A stretch of DNA of 45,928 bases from Lentisphaerae bacterium GWF2_45_14 (GTDB taxonomy: Bacteria > Verrucomicrobiota > Lentisphaeria > Victivallales > GWF2-45-14). The notes beneath the pieces were generated by a model that saw only the letters and a program-made list of their open reading frames with translations, was not told the origin of the DNA and searched no databases. A program made the translations under genes and the position numbers. The stretch lies in NCBI GenBank assembly GCA_001804785.1, contig MHBG01000118.1, forward strand, positions 1 through 45,928, written 5' to 3'. Numbering within the stretch: the first letter of the stretch is position 1; each line of letters begins with the position of its first letter. Positions 24,298 through 32,661 of this stretch are shown one piece after another.

Positions 24298-26166
24298 TTA
24301 TGCGGTATTGGGCATGAGGTCACTGAGGATTTTTCTAAGATCGTTAAGCCGGAACGGTTTATCAAGCTTTGCGCTGAATCCGTATTCCTTGAAATTTGTC
24401 ATTACAGGGTCGTTAGAGTAGCCGCTGGCGATGACAGCTTTCAACTGCGGATCGATTTTGAGCAGGTGGTCCATCGTATCTTTACCGCCCATTCCACCGG
24501 GGACGGTGAGGTCCATAATGACGATATCGAACTTATGACCGTCTTTAATTTCCCCTGAATATATTTCGATGGCTTCCCTTCCATTTTCGGCGAATTCGCA
24601 CTTGCAGTTCATAGCTGAAAGCATTTTTCCGAGGAGGCTTCTGATACTTTCCTGATCATCCATTACAAGGACTTTCCCGCCGCCTTTATATTCAGTCTGT
24701 TCAGCTTCTGAAGGGAGCAGTTCTTTTTCGTTTGACGCCGGGAGGTATGTGGTAAATTCGGCGCCTTTTTGGAAATATGATTCAACGTTGATAGTTCCGC
24801 CATGTTTTTTGACGATTGAATATGAAGTTGAAAGGCCAAGCCCGTTGCCGTGTGTTTTGGTGGTAAAAAAGGGTTCGAATATTTTTTCAATATTTTCGGG
24901 TGGAATTCCGGAACCGTGATCTCTTATGGAGATTGCGACGTAGCGTCCTGGAGTAAGCCGCAGGTTATTTTCGGGATGCATGACGGTATTGGCGGCCTTT
25001 ACTTCTATTATCCCGCCGGAGGGCATTGCCTGGTTGCCGTTTATTATCATATTATCGACGACCTGACATATCTGCGAAACATCAATATTGACTTTCCATA
25101 GATTTTCAGGCAGACTGAACTCGCATTTAGATTTTGTTCCTCTCAGTACAAAGTTGCCAGAGTGGAGAAGAATATCCGATACCGATGCCGATTTTCTGAC
25201 GAGCGGCGCACCTTTGGAGAAGGCAAGGAGCTGCCTGGTGAGATCGATGGCGCGTATGGAGGCTTTCTCTGTATCAATGAGAAAAGGCTTCAGTTCCTCT
25301 CCTGGATTTTGGAGCAGTGCGAGCTGGAGGTTTCCGCGGATGGCGGTGAGGATGTTATTAAAGTCGTGGGCGATACCGCCCGCCAGTATGCCCAGCGTCT
25401 CTATTTTCTGATGTTTTCTAGTTTCTTCTTCGGCGATTTCCCTTTCCATTTCGCGCTGCTGAAGTTTGTCAATCATGGTATTTAATCCGTCCTGAAGCTC
25501 CTTGATCTCTTCGGAAAACGGTTTTATTGTTATTTTCGAGTTAAGTTCGCCCCCCGCGACTTTTTTCACGCAGTCCAGGATTGTGAATATTTGTTGAGAA
25601 AGTCTGCTGGATATAAAATATGCTATAGAGAGTGATATAATCAATATGGCCACGCCTATGACGTTTGCTATTTTGAAATAGAGATTGCTTTTCGCATAGT
25701 ATTCGCTGCTCTTTATAAAAAGGACAACTTTCCATTCAAACTCTGTTGACGCATAAAAGCAGACCATTTTGTCCTTTTTTTCCTCGAAGAAGCCGGATGG
25801 CCGCGAAAAAATATTTTTCGCGGCAGGAACGGAAAGATCGATATTATATCCGGCTACGGTTTGGCCTTTCCCGTCTATAAGGCTTATTTTTCGAGAGGCT
25901 GTCTGGTATTCCCTTTTTATTTTTTTGGAAATGTCATGCATTACCGAATCTCTGTAAGATTTTATATCGGCTACTCCAGAGTCCTTCAGCACCTGATAAC
26001 GCTCATTAACATCACCGACAATGTTCTGTACTTCCTTGGAGAGCATGCGCTGATTGAGATTGAAGACTACCCTGTTTATTATTATGAGCCCGGCAAACAG
26101 TAGCGCATAGGTGGTAATCCCTATGGAAAGAGTTGAAAAGATATAAAGCCTCGTTCTCAGTTTCAT
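24298..26166 (-). CDS. Hybrid sensor histidine kinase with C-terminal receiver
   Basis: The 622-residue protein has two transmembrane segments (about 11-33 and 165-187) around a periplasmic sensor of about 130 residues, then a HAMP linker (190-240). The dimerisation domain has His267 in GGIAHDFNNILTAI. The ATPase domain shows NMIINGNQAM (N box), RDHGSGIPPENIEKIFEPFFTTK and GNGLGLSTSY. A receiver domain (497-620) has Asp552 in IVIMDLTVPGG and Lys in LDKPF. No partner regulator is adjacent, so output may pass to a distant protein or to the lone receiver near 17.4 kb. A solute-binding-protein gene ends four bases upstream, probably supplying the ligand-sensing part. Confidence 0.93.
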   Translation of the reverse strand: MKLRTRLYIFSTLSIGITTYALLFAGLIIINRVVFNLNQRMLSKEVQNIVGDVNERYQVLKDSGVADIKSYRDSVMHDISKKIKREYQTASRKISLIDGKGQTVAGYNIDLSVPAAKNIFSRPSGFFEEKKDKMVCFYASTEFEWKVVLFIKSSEYYAKSNLYFKIANVIGVAILIISLSIAYFISSRLSQQIFTILDCVKKVAGGELNSKITIKPFSEEIKELQDGLNTMIDKLQQREMEREIAEEETRKHQKIETLGILAGGIAHDFNNILTAIRGNLQLALLQNPGEELKPFLIDTEKASIRAIDLTRQLLAFSKGAPLVRKSASVSDILLHSGNFVLRGTKSKCEFSLPENLWKVNIDVSQICQVVDNMIINGNQAMPSGGIIEVKAANTVMHPENNLRLTPGRYVAISIRDHGSGIPPENIEKIFEPFFTTKTHGNGLGLSTSYSIVKKHGGTINVESYFQKGAEFTTYLPASNEKELLPSEAEQTEYKGGGKVLVMDDQESIRSLLGKMLSAMNCKCEFAENGREAIEIYSGEIKDGHKFDIVIMDLTVPGGMGGKDTMDHLLKIDPQLKAVIASGYSNDPVMTNFKEYGFSAKLDKPFRLNDLRKILSDLMPNTA

Positions 26167-26170
26167 CGTA

Positions 26171-27154
26171 TTAATGTATTACCTTTGCTGTTTTCAGTAC
26201 CGGCGCCGATATCGTGATTCCGAGTTTCTCGGCAATTGAAATATTAATGATGAAAACGAGTTCTCCGCCCGTTTTCGGAGATATCATTGACGGAGCGGCC
26301 CCATGTAGGATTTTCAACGCGGAATCGGTAATAAGTGAAGATGTTTCGGCAACAGAAGGGGACATCGTGATCATTGCATACGGGGCAATGTGTTGGTACG
26401 TCGTTCCCGTCGGGATGCTGGTGTGTTTCATAAGGAAATCATTCGCGGCTGTCGGGTCCCAGCCAGTCGGCAGCGACGAAAAGGCCAGAATGACGGCATC
26501 CGATTTTGTCTGCGCCTTCTGATAATCTTCCATAAAATCAGAATAAGAGGATACCCCGACGTTTTCAATTAAAACATTTTCGAATTCGACTTTCAAATTC
26601 TCCGTCTTTATGGGGGCGTGCCTGCAGCTCATTACAGTTAATCTGTTGCCTTTTGCATAGCGCCTCAAGTTTTTATATAGCCGTAACATGGGATCCATGA
26701 ACAGCACCCCGGCAAAATTCAGGCCCCAGTAGGAATGGTTTTCATTTGACTGACTCATGCAGACAAGGGTAGGGATTTTTTTGTCTTTTAAAGAAGAGTT
26801 GAGAAATTCCTCAACCGCATTGTCAGTCAGTGCGATAATAAGATCGGGAGAGAAGGCGCTTATGCCGGATTCAACTGACGGAAAGGATGGTTTAAAACTT
26901 TCAGTGGAAAGAGTGGTATCGATATCTATTTCAAACAATCTAAGATGGACATCGGGAAATACCGAAAAATCGTTAACCAGTGCCTTTTCTAAATCGTCGC
27001 CCCATCCTCCAGCCCCATGTGTTGAATGAAGGAACGCTATGTTTTTTTTGAATGGCACTGCTTTTTCAGTGGCAGCGTGAACCTCAATAGAGCCGCATGT
27101 ATAGGGTACCATAGAGAGTATGATATAACAAAGAAATAAGCAGTGCGACTTCAT
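26171..27154 (-). CDS. Periplasmic ABC-type substrate-binding protein, likely sensory partner of the kinase
   Basis: A signal peptide (SHCLFLCYIILSMVPYTCGSIEVHA) leads into a 300-residue two-lobe binding protein resembling the ABC_sub_bind (PF04392-like) family. Visible pieces are NIAFLHSTHGAGGWGDDLEKAL, DLIIALTDNAVEEFL and LVCMSQSN. Later come GLNFAGVLFMDPMLRLYKNL, ALKILHGAAPSMISP and VFIINISIAEKLGITI, the typical C-terminal end. No permease or ATPase gene is nearby, whereas a transmembrane hybrid kinase follows four bases downstream. A sensory rather than transport role is therefore likely. The ligand is unknown. No Shine-Dalgarno is evident before the ATG. Confidence 0.78.
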   Translation of the reverse strand: MKSHCLFLCYIILSMVPYTCGSIEVHAATEKAVPFKKNIAFLHSTHGAGGWGDDLEKALVNDFSVFPDVHLRLFEIDIDTTLSTESFKPSFPSVESGISAFSPDLIIALTDNAVEEFLNSSLKDKKIPTLVCMSQSNENHSYWGLNFAGVLFMDPMLRLYKNLRRYAKGNRLTVMSCRHAPIKTENLKVEFENVLIENVGVSSYSDFMEDYQKAQTKSDAVILAFSSLPTGWDPTAANDFLMKHTSIPTGTTYQHIAPYAMITMSPSVAETSSLITDSALKILHGAAPSMISPKTGGELVFIINISIAEKLGITISAPVLKTAKVIH

Positions 27155-27280
27155 TTAATATAACAGACCATGTATATAGTGTAACTTTTGTGTGTGTAGA
27201 ATATCTAAAAAAGGGCAACAAGTCAAGCTCTTGGTATACAAAATTCCCCTAATTTGAAAGTCTCTTGGGCCTTCAGGACA

Positions 27281-27311
27281 AAAAAAGGCGCCCTTCACGG
27301 AGAAGAGCGCC
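27281..27311 (-). terminator. Rho-independent terminator of the small basic protein gene
   Basis: Read on the minus strand, GGCGCTCTTC and GAAGGGCGCC form a 10-bp stem (one U-G pair) with a five-base loop, followed by seven T. It lies just downstream of the 51-residue gene and separates it from the binding-protein/kinase pair. Confidence 0.9.
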
Positions 27312-27328
27312 GTAAAAATCGGACAGAG

Positions 27329-27484
27329 TTACTCAGCTACCTTCGTTTTCGGAAGCCCAAGTACCTTTTCGCCTTGCTTCCAGCGACCTGCCGCGGCAAG
27401 AGCGTCTACGCGCTCATAGCGCTTCAGAACATTGCGTTTTTTCTTAATTCCGCCACCAATCTTGAGACTTGGATGCTGAGACAT
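27329..27484 (-). CDS. Chlamydial/verrucomicrobial-type small basic protein
   Basis: The 51-residue protein begins MSQHPSLK, continues with KKKRNVLKRYERVDAL and RWKQGEKVLGLPK, and is rich in lysine and arginine. This matches the small basic protein family I know from Chlamydiae and Verrucomicrobia (TIGR04137), thought to be associated with the ribosome or RNA. The start at 27484 is set by GGAGGT eight bases upstream; the longer frame from 27523 has no support. It has its own terminator, so it is a single-gene unit, probably highly expressed. It is a useful lineage marker for the PVC superphylum. Confidence 0.85.
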   Translation of the reverse strand: MSQHPSLKIGGGIKKKRNVLKRYERVDALAAAGRWKQGEKVLGLPKTKVAE

Positions 27485-27677
27485 ATTATATAACCTCCAA
27501 TTGAATATTACTTTCAGAAACACCGGACAGTTAAAATAACCCCCTCTTTATCTTTTTCAAGTAATCTGTCCCGTTTTTTTAAAGCTGAACCATAAAAAAG
27601 CAAAAGCTGTGAGATTTTATTGGCGGATTCAGACACACGTCCATCTGCGCCCGTGCCTTCTTAAATTTCTTTGGCTC

Positions 27678-27706
27678 TTGACAAAAAAGAAGAGGAGGAT
27701 TATAAT
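27678..27706 (+). promoter_or_regulatory. Consensus sigma70 promoter of the LacI cassette
   Basis: TTGACA (27678-27683), a 17-base spacer and TATAAT (27701-27706) match the sigma70 consensus exactly. Transcription should begin near 27713, about 50 bases before the LacI-family start codon. Confidence 0.88.
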
Positions 27707-27717
27707 TATATCAAACG

Positions 27718-27729
27718 ATTGACGTCAAT
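27718..27729. promoter_or_regulatory. LacI-type operator palindrome
   Basis: ATTGACGTCAAT is a perfect 12-bp palindrome with a central CG step, the form typical of LacI-family operators. It lies 12-23 bases after the -10 box, so bound repressor would block transcription start or early elongation of the regulator's own operon. Confidence 0.7.
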
Positions 27730-27761
27730 GCTTTGACATAGGCTTATTCAAGGAATCGCTC

Positions 27762-28784
27762 ATGAGAATGACACTGAGGGAATTTTCAGAAAAAATAGGA
27801 TACGCTCCATCCACTATTTCGAAAGCCCTGAACAATAAGAATAATTGTTATACTTCCGAAGGGATTAAGAGGATTATCCGGGAAAAAGCGTCCGAATTGG
27901 GGTATAGCCCTAACCCGGCGGCACGCAGTTTGATTATGCGCAGTTACCGCACGATAGGAGTCCTTCTTCCCAGTCTGGGAGGTTTTTATAGCGAATTGGT
28001 AAGATTGATGGAATTTGCCCTTGAAAAAAAAGAATATTCCGGACTTTTTTCGTTTTGGAGGCCGGAAGATGGAGAGGCCGGCTTCAGGAAGGCTTATGAG
28101 CGAATAGTCGGACGCGGTATCGATGGGATAATAACTTGTCACTATACCGCATGGCTAAAGGATTGCGGTACGCCGGTTGTGTGTTATGGGAATATGCACG
28201 ATGACATAGACTGCATTTTCCTGGATAAAATCGAATACGGAGTCGGTGCCGTCAATTTCCTTTTCAACCTGGGCCATCGCAAAATAGGTTTTATAGGTCA
28301 TACGGCTGACCTGCGCTGTAAATCCTACAGGGCAGAGCTGGAATCAAAAGGAATTCCCTTTAATGAGTCATGGACCTGCGATCACGTATTGACCCTCTTT
28401 GACGCCGAGGTCGCAACGGAAAATATCTTGAAATTGGATGAAAGGCCCACTGCTATACTCGCGCACAATGACACTGTAGCGTATTCCATAATTCATACGA
28501 TACTGAAAGCTGGACTCAGGGTGCCGGAGGATATTTCGGTAGTAGGGTATGACAATCTGCCCGAATCTGAATACTATAATCCGCCATTGACGACGTTTGA
28601 TTTAAATATTGGAAATGTGGCCGAAGTGCTTGTGGATACTATATTGCGCCGCATTGCAAATCCGCATATTCTCGTGCAGAATATCCCTATCCGTCCCGGT
28701 ATTGTGGAGAGAGGTTCTACTGGGCAGTGTATGAAGCCGTCAAAAGAAGGATGCCCCGGTGAAAATACTATTAATCATGATTAA
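27762..28784 (+). CDS. LacI-family transcriptional regulator
   Basis: The 340-residue protein has an N-terminal LacI helix-turn-helix (TLREFSEKIGYAPSTISKALNNKNNCYTSEGIKRIIREKASELGYSPN) with hinge segment AARSLIMRS. A periplasmic-binding-like ligand domain follows (IGVLLPSLGGFYSELV, GIDGIITCHY, LGHRKIGFIGHT, RPTAILAHNDTVAYSI, PEDISVVGYDNLPESEYYNPPLTTF). Such regulators usually bind sugars. It sits directly behind a consensus promoter with a palindromic operator, implying autoregulation of the cassette. The gene overlaps the next one by 26 bases. The tail after residue 320 is polar and has no family match. Identification is firm. Confidence 0.95.
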   Translation: MRMTLREFSEKIGYAPSTISKALNNKNNCYTSEGIKRIIREKASELGYSPNPAARSLIMRSYRTIGVLLPSLGGFYSELVRLMEFALEKKEYSGLFSFWRPEDGEAGFRKAYERIVGRGIDGIITCHYTAWLKDCGTPVVCYGNMHDDIDCIFLDKIEYGVGAVNFLFNLGHRKIGFIGHTADLRCKSYRAELESKGIPFNESWTCDHVLTLFDAEVATENILKLDERPTAILAHNDTVAYSIIHTILKAGLRVPEDISVVGYDNLPESEYYNPPLTTFDLNIGNVAEVLVDTILRRIANPHILVQNIPIRPGIVERGSTGQCMKPSKEGCPGENTINHD

Positions 28785-29619
28785 TTTAATTATCCTTCAT
28801 CTGTTTTTACTAGGTGAAGATAAGGTCATATCCGGCGGGACGTCGTTTCTTATGGAAAAAGTTCCGATAGCTTCTTTGACGCCTTACAGATTAAGCTTTT
28901 CCGCGAAGGTGGATGGCCCCGGCAATTTCGAGGATTCGCCGCAGCTGGAATATCTCTTCATGAACGCTGACAAAGCAAAAATGGGAAGAAAAATGGCGGG
29001 GTGGAAAATAATCTTTTACGATTCCCTCGGAAGGGAGATAAAACTGCATTATGCGAGTTTCTGGAAGTGTGTTTTTAGCAAAAAAATTAAGCTCTATAAT
29101 GATGAATTCTATACCCCTGACGGTGCGGCTTTTCTTTCCGTTGAATTTGCTCCAGGAGAAATTGAAGACAAGGTGTGTGTCAGTAGTCCTGTCCTGAAAA
29201 AAATTGATACATCGATGATACTTAATTTGAATCCCGAATTTAAACTGGGACCATACAACTATTCAGGCATCGGACAGCTGAGCGGCGGGAAAATGATGGT
29301 CACGGAGGAGGGGGTAACCAAACTGGACCTGCGGAATGGATGGGCCGTCGGCAATCATATTCCGGTAAGACCCGGAGAAAATTTGCAGATAAGCGTTTCT
29401 GCAACTGGATTCAAAAAGATGGGTGCAGTCTTAAAATTCAATTATTACAATACGGAAGGAAACGAGATCAGCCGCGACCGCGCTAATCTACGGATTCCAC
29501 AGGGGGAGGAAAAGGTTTTGAGTTATGATTTTATAGTCCCGGATAATGCAAACAGCATAAAGATTATTTTGGGTGGAGCTGTTTACAATTGGATAAAATT
29601 AGAAAGAATTTTAAAATGA
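28759..29619 (+). CDS. Secreted protein of unknown function, probable carbohydrate-binding-like beta domains
   Basis: A GTG start at 28759 (AAGGA about nine bases upstream) gives a 286-residue protein with a clear signal peptide (MKILLIMINLIILHLFLLG). Two beta-rich halves follow, about residues 25-145 and 155-285. Both have a similar feel: PYRLSFSAKVDG... IFYDSLGREI in the first, LQISVSATGFKKM... FNYYNTEGNEISRDR in the second. This is reminiscent of CBM4/9/22-like jelly-roll domains, but I cannot assign a named family. No catalytic motif is seen. The 26-base overlap with the LacI gene and the following DUF4838 gene suggest it binds or presents a glycan in the same pathway. Confidence 0.65.
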   Translation: MKILLIMINLIILHLFLLGEDKVISGGTSFLMEKVPIASLTPYRLSFSAKVDGPGNFEDSPQLEYLFMNADKAKMGRKMAGWKIIFYDSLGREIKLHYASFWKCVFSKKIKLYNDEFYTPDGAAFLSVEFAPGEIEDKVCVSSPVLKKIDTSMILNLNPEFKLGPYNYSGIGQLSGGKMMVTEEGVTKLDLRNGWAVGNHIPVRPGENLQISVSATGFKKMGAVLKFNYYNTEGNEISRDRANLRIPQGEEKVLSYDFIVPDNANSIKIILGGAVYNWIKLERILK

Positions 29620-29630
29620 AAGGACTGGAT

Positions 29631-31970
29631 ATGTTGAAAAAGATTATGGCAATTATTCTGCTTGCGGGTATCTCAACTATAGCCGATGCCGCTCTCCCGC
29701 TCGCGGCCGGGGGGCGTCCTGAGGCAGAAATAATAATTGATGCAAAAGCACCTCCGGCTATAAAGTTTGCGGCGGAAGAACTTCAGAGTTTTGCTGGAAA
29801 AATATCCGGCGCCAAACTGCCCATAGTAAATATTCAAGGATCTTCAAAAGTAAAGATATTTCTTGGCGTTCCGGCAGATTCGGGAATTCTTAAAGATCTG
29901 AATGAAAAGTACAAAGATGATTTGTCAAAACTTATCGGGAATGACGGATATGCTGTTCGGACAGATGGGAATAATATCTGTATTTTTGCGACAGAGCCTA
30001 AAGGTGTGCTTAATGGCGTATACAATTTTCTGGACAGGAATTCCGATATAATATGGCCGCGCGGACTTGAACCTTTTGACGCGATTTATTCATCGGACCC
30101 GAATCTTAATGTGAAATACTCCGATTATATCGATATTCCCAAATTCATTCTCCGCGGCTGGCATATCTGCGACTATCCGAAACAATCTCATGAAGCCACC
30201 GAACTCTGGATGATTCGCAACCGCTGCAACTTTATAGGCGCAAGCAATGTTACAGAACTTCTGGAGCGTAGACAGAAACATGGCTTCATTGTAGAATTCG
30301 GTGGAGGGCATAATCTCAATACATTTCTCCTTCCTCCTGAAAAATACGCAAAGGAACATTCCGAATATTACGCTTTTATGGACGGCAGAAGACGACCCGA
30401 AGGACGCAATCAGCTTTGTTTTACCAATGAGGAAATGACACAGGAAGTAATCCGTGTACTGGAGGAAAAAATCAAAGCGGCTCCCCCATATGTAAAACAT
30501 TTTAATATAATGATAGAAGACAACTGGAATCTGTGTGAGTGTCCGGAATGCAAAAAGCCCATTACCTTGCCCAATGGAACAGTTATATCTCCAGATGACG
30601 AAGCATTTCGCTCCACTCAGTTCTTTACGTTCCTCAACAAAGTCGCCGAAGCAATTTATCAAAAATATCCAGACAAGCAGATTAATTCGTTCGGATATTA
30701 TTTCACGGCAGTCCCGCCGAAAGTAAAGCTCTTCAAAACAATCAATGTGCGTTTCTGCCCCTACGTCAAAGATGACAAGAAAACAGTGGAAAACAATCCG
30801 AAATGGAAAAAAAGAACGGAAGAATGGATAGCGATTACACCCAATATTATTTGGAGAGAATACTATGGATGCGCAAGCGATTTCCCGCGTCCTCTTTCTG
30901 ACGTGGTCGCACAGGATTTGCAGTTCATCAGCAAGCTTGGGGTCAGGCGCGTTTTTGCAGAATATGTTCCGGATGCCGAGAGAAAAAACAGGTACAAAAA
31001 ATCATCCACGGAAAACTGGGATGCCTCGGCTATGGAGTTCTGGATTATTTCACAGCTTTACTGGGACCCGTATCAGGATGTGAATAAACTGAAAGAAAAA
31101 TATATCACACGCACTTATCACGAGGCAGCTTCGGCAATGAGCGAGTATTTCCGCCTGATACACGATGCATGGTATAGCAATCCGGCCCCTTCGCATTGGA
31201 ATGACAACGCCGTAAAGTCGGCAGCATTTTACATTCTAGGCAAGGGATTGGAAAAACCATGCCGCGACGCATTGACAAAAGCTGAACAAATGACTTCCGA
31301 CCCGAAAATAAAGCAGCTTATAATCAGGAATAGAAACTGCTTTGAATCATTATTAAAGGAAGCCGCGATGCAGAAGGCTCCTTCGATACAGATACCATTT
31401 ATGCAGACAAAATCCTGTCCTGATTTCGATTTTGATAGTGCTGTGTGGAAAAATGCCGCATCAATAGACGGTTTTGAAATAATGGACTCCCCTGAAAAAA
31501 AGTCACAGTTTAAAACAATTATAAAGCTTTTTCACGACCGCAGGAACTTTTATATAGGCATTAAATGTTTTGATCCGACGCCAGGTTCCATGTATTCGCT
31601 GCCTGCCGGGCAAAAACGCGATACCTGGCCCAAAGGTGACCACATTGAACTATTTTTTGACGGGGATAAAAAGGCGTCAGGCGGATATTATCACCTAGCG
31701 TTTGATTTCAGCGGCAACACCTACGACGCGTGCAGCTTTGACAAAAAGTGGGATGGAAATTGGGAACTTCAGACCAAGATGTTTCCCGACGGATGGAGCG
31801 CCGTTGCAAAGATTGAATTAAAACCGATGGGGATAGATATTAATCAGAACAGTACGTTCAAGGGATTGTTTTATCGTAAAAAGGATAACCCATCAGAGCA
31901 CAGCAGTTGGGGCGGAGGAACGGTTCACTCAGTCGCAAGTTTCGGGGATATAACTCTTAATTTTGAATGA
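29631..31970 (+). CDS. Secreted DUF4838 glycan-active protein with C-terminal CBM9-like domain
   Basis: The 779-residue product has a signal peptide (MLKKIMAIILLAGISTIADA). An N-terminal glucuronidase/hexosaminidase-like alpha-beta domain (about 20-140) includes PPAIKFAAEELQSFAGKISGAKLPIV and GVLNGVYNFLDR. The DUF4838 region (about 150-520) has FILRGWHICDYPKQSHEATELW, IMIEDNWNLCECPECKKPI and a FDGDK-type end. A CBM9-like domain (about 590-779) shows AVWKNAASIDGF, FYIGIKCFDPTPGS and DHIELFFDG. DUF4838 proteins are widely regarded as likely glycoside hydrolases, but I cannot name the substrate or active site. ATG 29631 has AAAGGA eight bases upstream. It should act outside the cytoplasm on a polysaccharide. 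Homologues are numerous in Lentisphaerota. Confidence 0.85.
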   Translation: MLKKIMAIILLAGISTIADAALPLAAGGRPEAEIIIDAKAPPAIKFAAEELQSFAGKISGAKLPIVNIQGSSKVKIFLGVPADSGILKDLNEKYKDDLSKLIGNDGYAVRTDGNNICIFATEPKGVLNGVYNFLDRNSDIIWPRGLEPFDAIYSSDPNLNVKYSDYIDIPKFILRGWHICDYPKQSHEATELWMIRNRCNFIGASNVTELLERRQKHGFIVEFGGGHNLNTFLLPPEKYAKEHSEYYAFMDGRRRPEGRNQLCFTNEEMTQEVIRVLEEKIKAAPPYVKHFNIMIEDNWNLCECPECKKPITLPNGTVISPDDEAFRSTQFFTFLNKVAEAIYQKYPDKQINSFGYYFTAVPPKVKLFKTINVRFCPYVKDDKKTVENNPKWKKRTEEWIAITPNIIWREYYGCASDFPRPLSDVVAQDLQFISKLGVRRVFAEYVPDAERKNRYKKSSTENWDASAMEFWIISQLYWDPYQDVNKLKEKYITRTYHEAASAMSEYFRLIHDAWYSNPAPSHWNDNAVKSAAFYILGKGLEKPCRDALTKAEQMTSDPKIKQLIIRNRNCFESLLKEAAMQKAPSIQIPFMQTKSCPDFDFDSAVWKNAASIDGFEIMDSPEKKSQFKTIIKLFHDRRNFYIGIKCFDPTPGSMYSLPAGQKRDTWPKGDHIELFFDGDKKASGGYYHLAFDFSGNTYDACSFDKKWDGNWELQTKMFPDGWSAVAKIELKPMGIDINQNSTFKGLFYRKKDNPSEHSSWGGGTVHSVASFGDITLNFE

Positions 31971-31989
31971 GGCGGAAAGGAAGGATGCT

Positions 31990-32574
31990 ATGAAAAAGTT
32001 TACACTCATTGAGTTGCTCGTTGTAATTTCTATTATCGCAATTCTAATGTCTATGCTTTTGCCCGCGTTGTCGAGAGCTCGTGATTCGGCACAGGAAATT
32101 TCATGTCGCGGAAATCTAAGGGAAATAAACACCTTGATAAATTTCTACCTGCAGGACAATCATGAATACTGGGTTCCCAAACCCTATATGGGGTCTACCT
32201 ATCTCAGAACTTATGTGAGCAGTTTAAGCACTTTTCAGGAATTGATCTTCTGCCCTTCCGCCAAGAATGATTATTACGACTGGGGGCCGGGATGGATGAA
32301 GGTTACCTATGTGATTGCCAGCAAAAACCGCTATGCCGCATCGGGAGATAATCTCAGTGATGAAGATTACCGGATGTCACGGCTTTCGGAAATACGACGG
32401 CCATCCACTGCCGGAACAATGATGGACGGCAGCGAGAACTGGGTAATCTCAGACACCACCTGGGAGCGAAGGCGTTTCAGGCATAACGGCGGCGCCAACA
32501 TACTTTACTGTGATGGTCATATCGAGAGAAAAACGGATAATACTCTGACTTTCGATGTCTTCCTGGCAAGATAG
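31990..32574 (+). CDS. Pseudopilin-like protein (prepilin N-terminus, H-x9-DG C-terminus)
   Basis: The 194-residue protein begins KKFTLIELLVVISIIAILMSMLLPAL, a type IV prepilin-like N-terminal helix with the conserved Glu at +5. The residue before the Phe is Lys, where prepilin peptidase normally needs Gly. The C-terminus has HNGGANILYCDG, an H-x9-DG motif typical of planctomycete and Lentisphaera pseudopilin-like proteins (TIGR04294-like). ATG 31990 follows AAGGAAGGA. It is 19 bases after the DUF4838 stop in the same direction, so it should be co-expressed with it. The role is presumably at the cell surface. No pilus assembly genes are in the window. Confidence 0.87.
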   Translation: MKKFTLIELLVVISIIAILMSMLLPALSRARDSAQEISCRGNLREINTLINFYLQDNHEYWVPKPYMGSTYLRTYVSSLSTFQELIFCPSAKNDYYDWGPGWMKVTYVIASKNRYAASGDNLSDEDYRMSRLSEIRRPSTAGTMMDGSENWVISDTTWERRRFRHNGGANILYCDGHIERKTDNTLTFDVFLAR

Positions 32575-32661
32575 AACCATATACATATACAGAACCTTTC
32601 TCTTTGACGCTCGGGCTTCAATGTAAGGAGCTTTAACGTAAAAAAGAAAGGTTTAAATACA

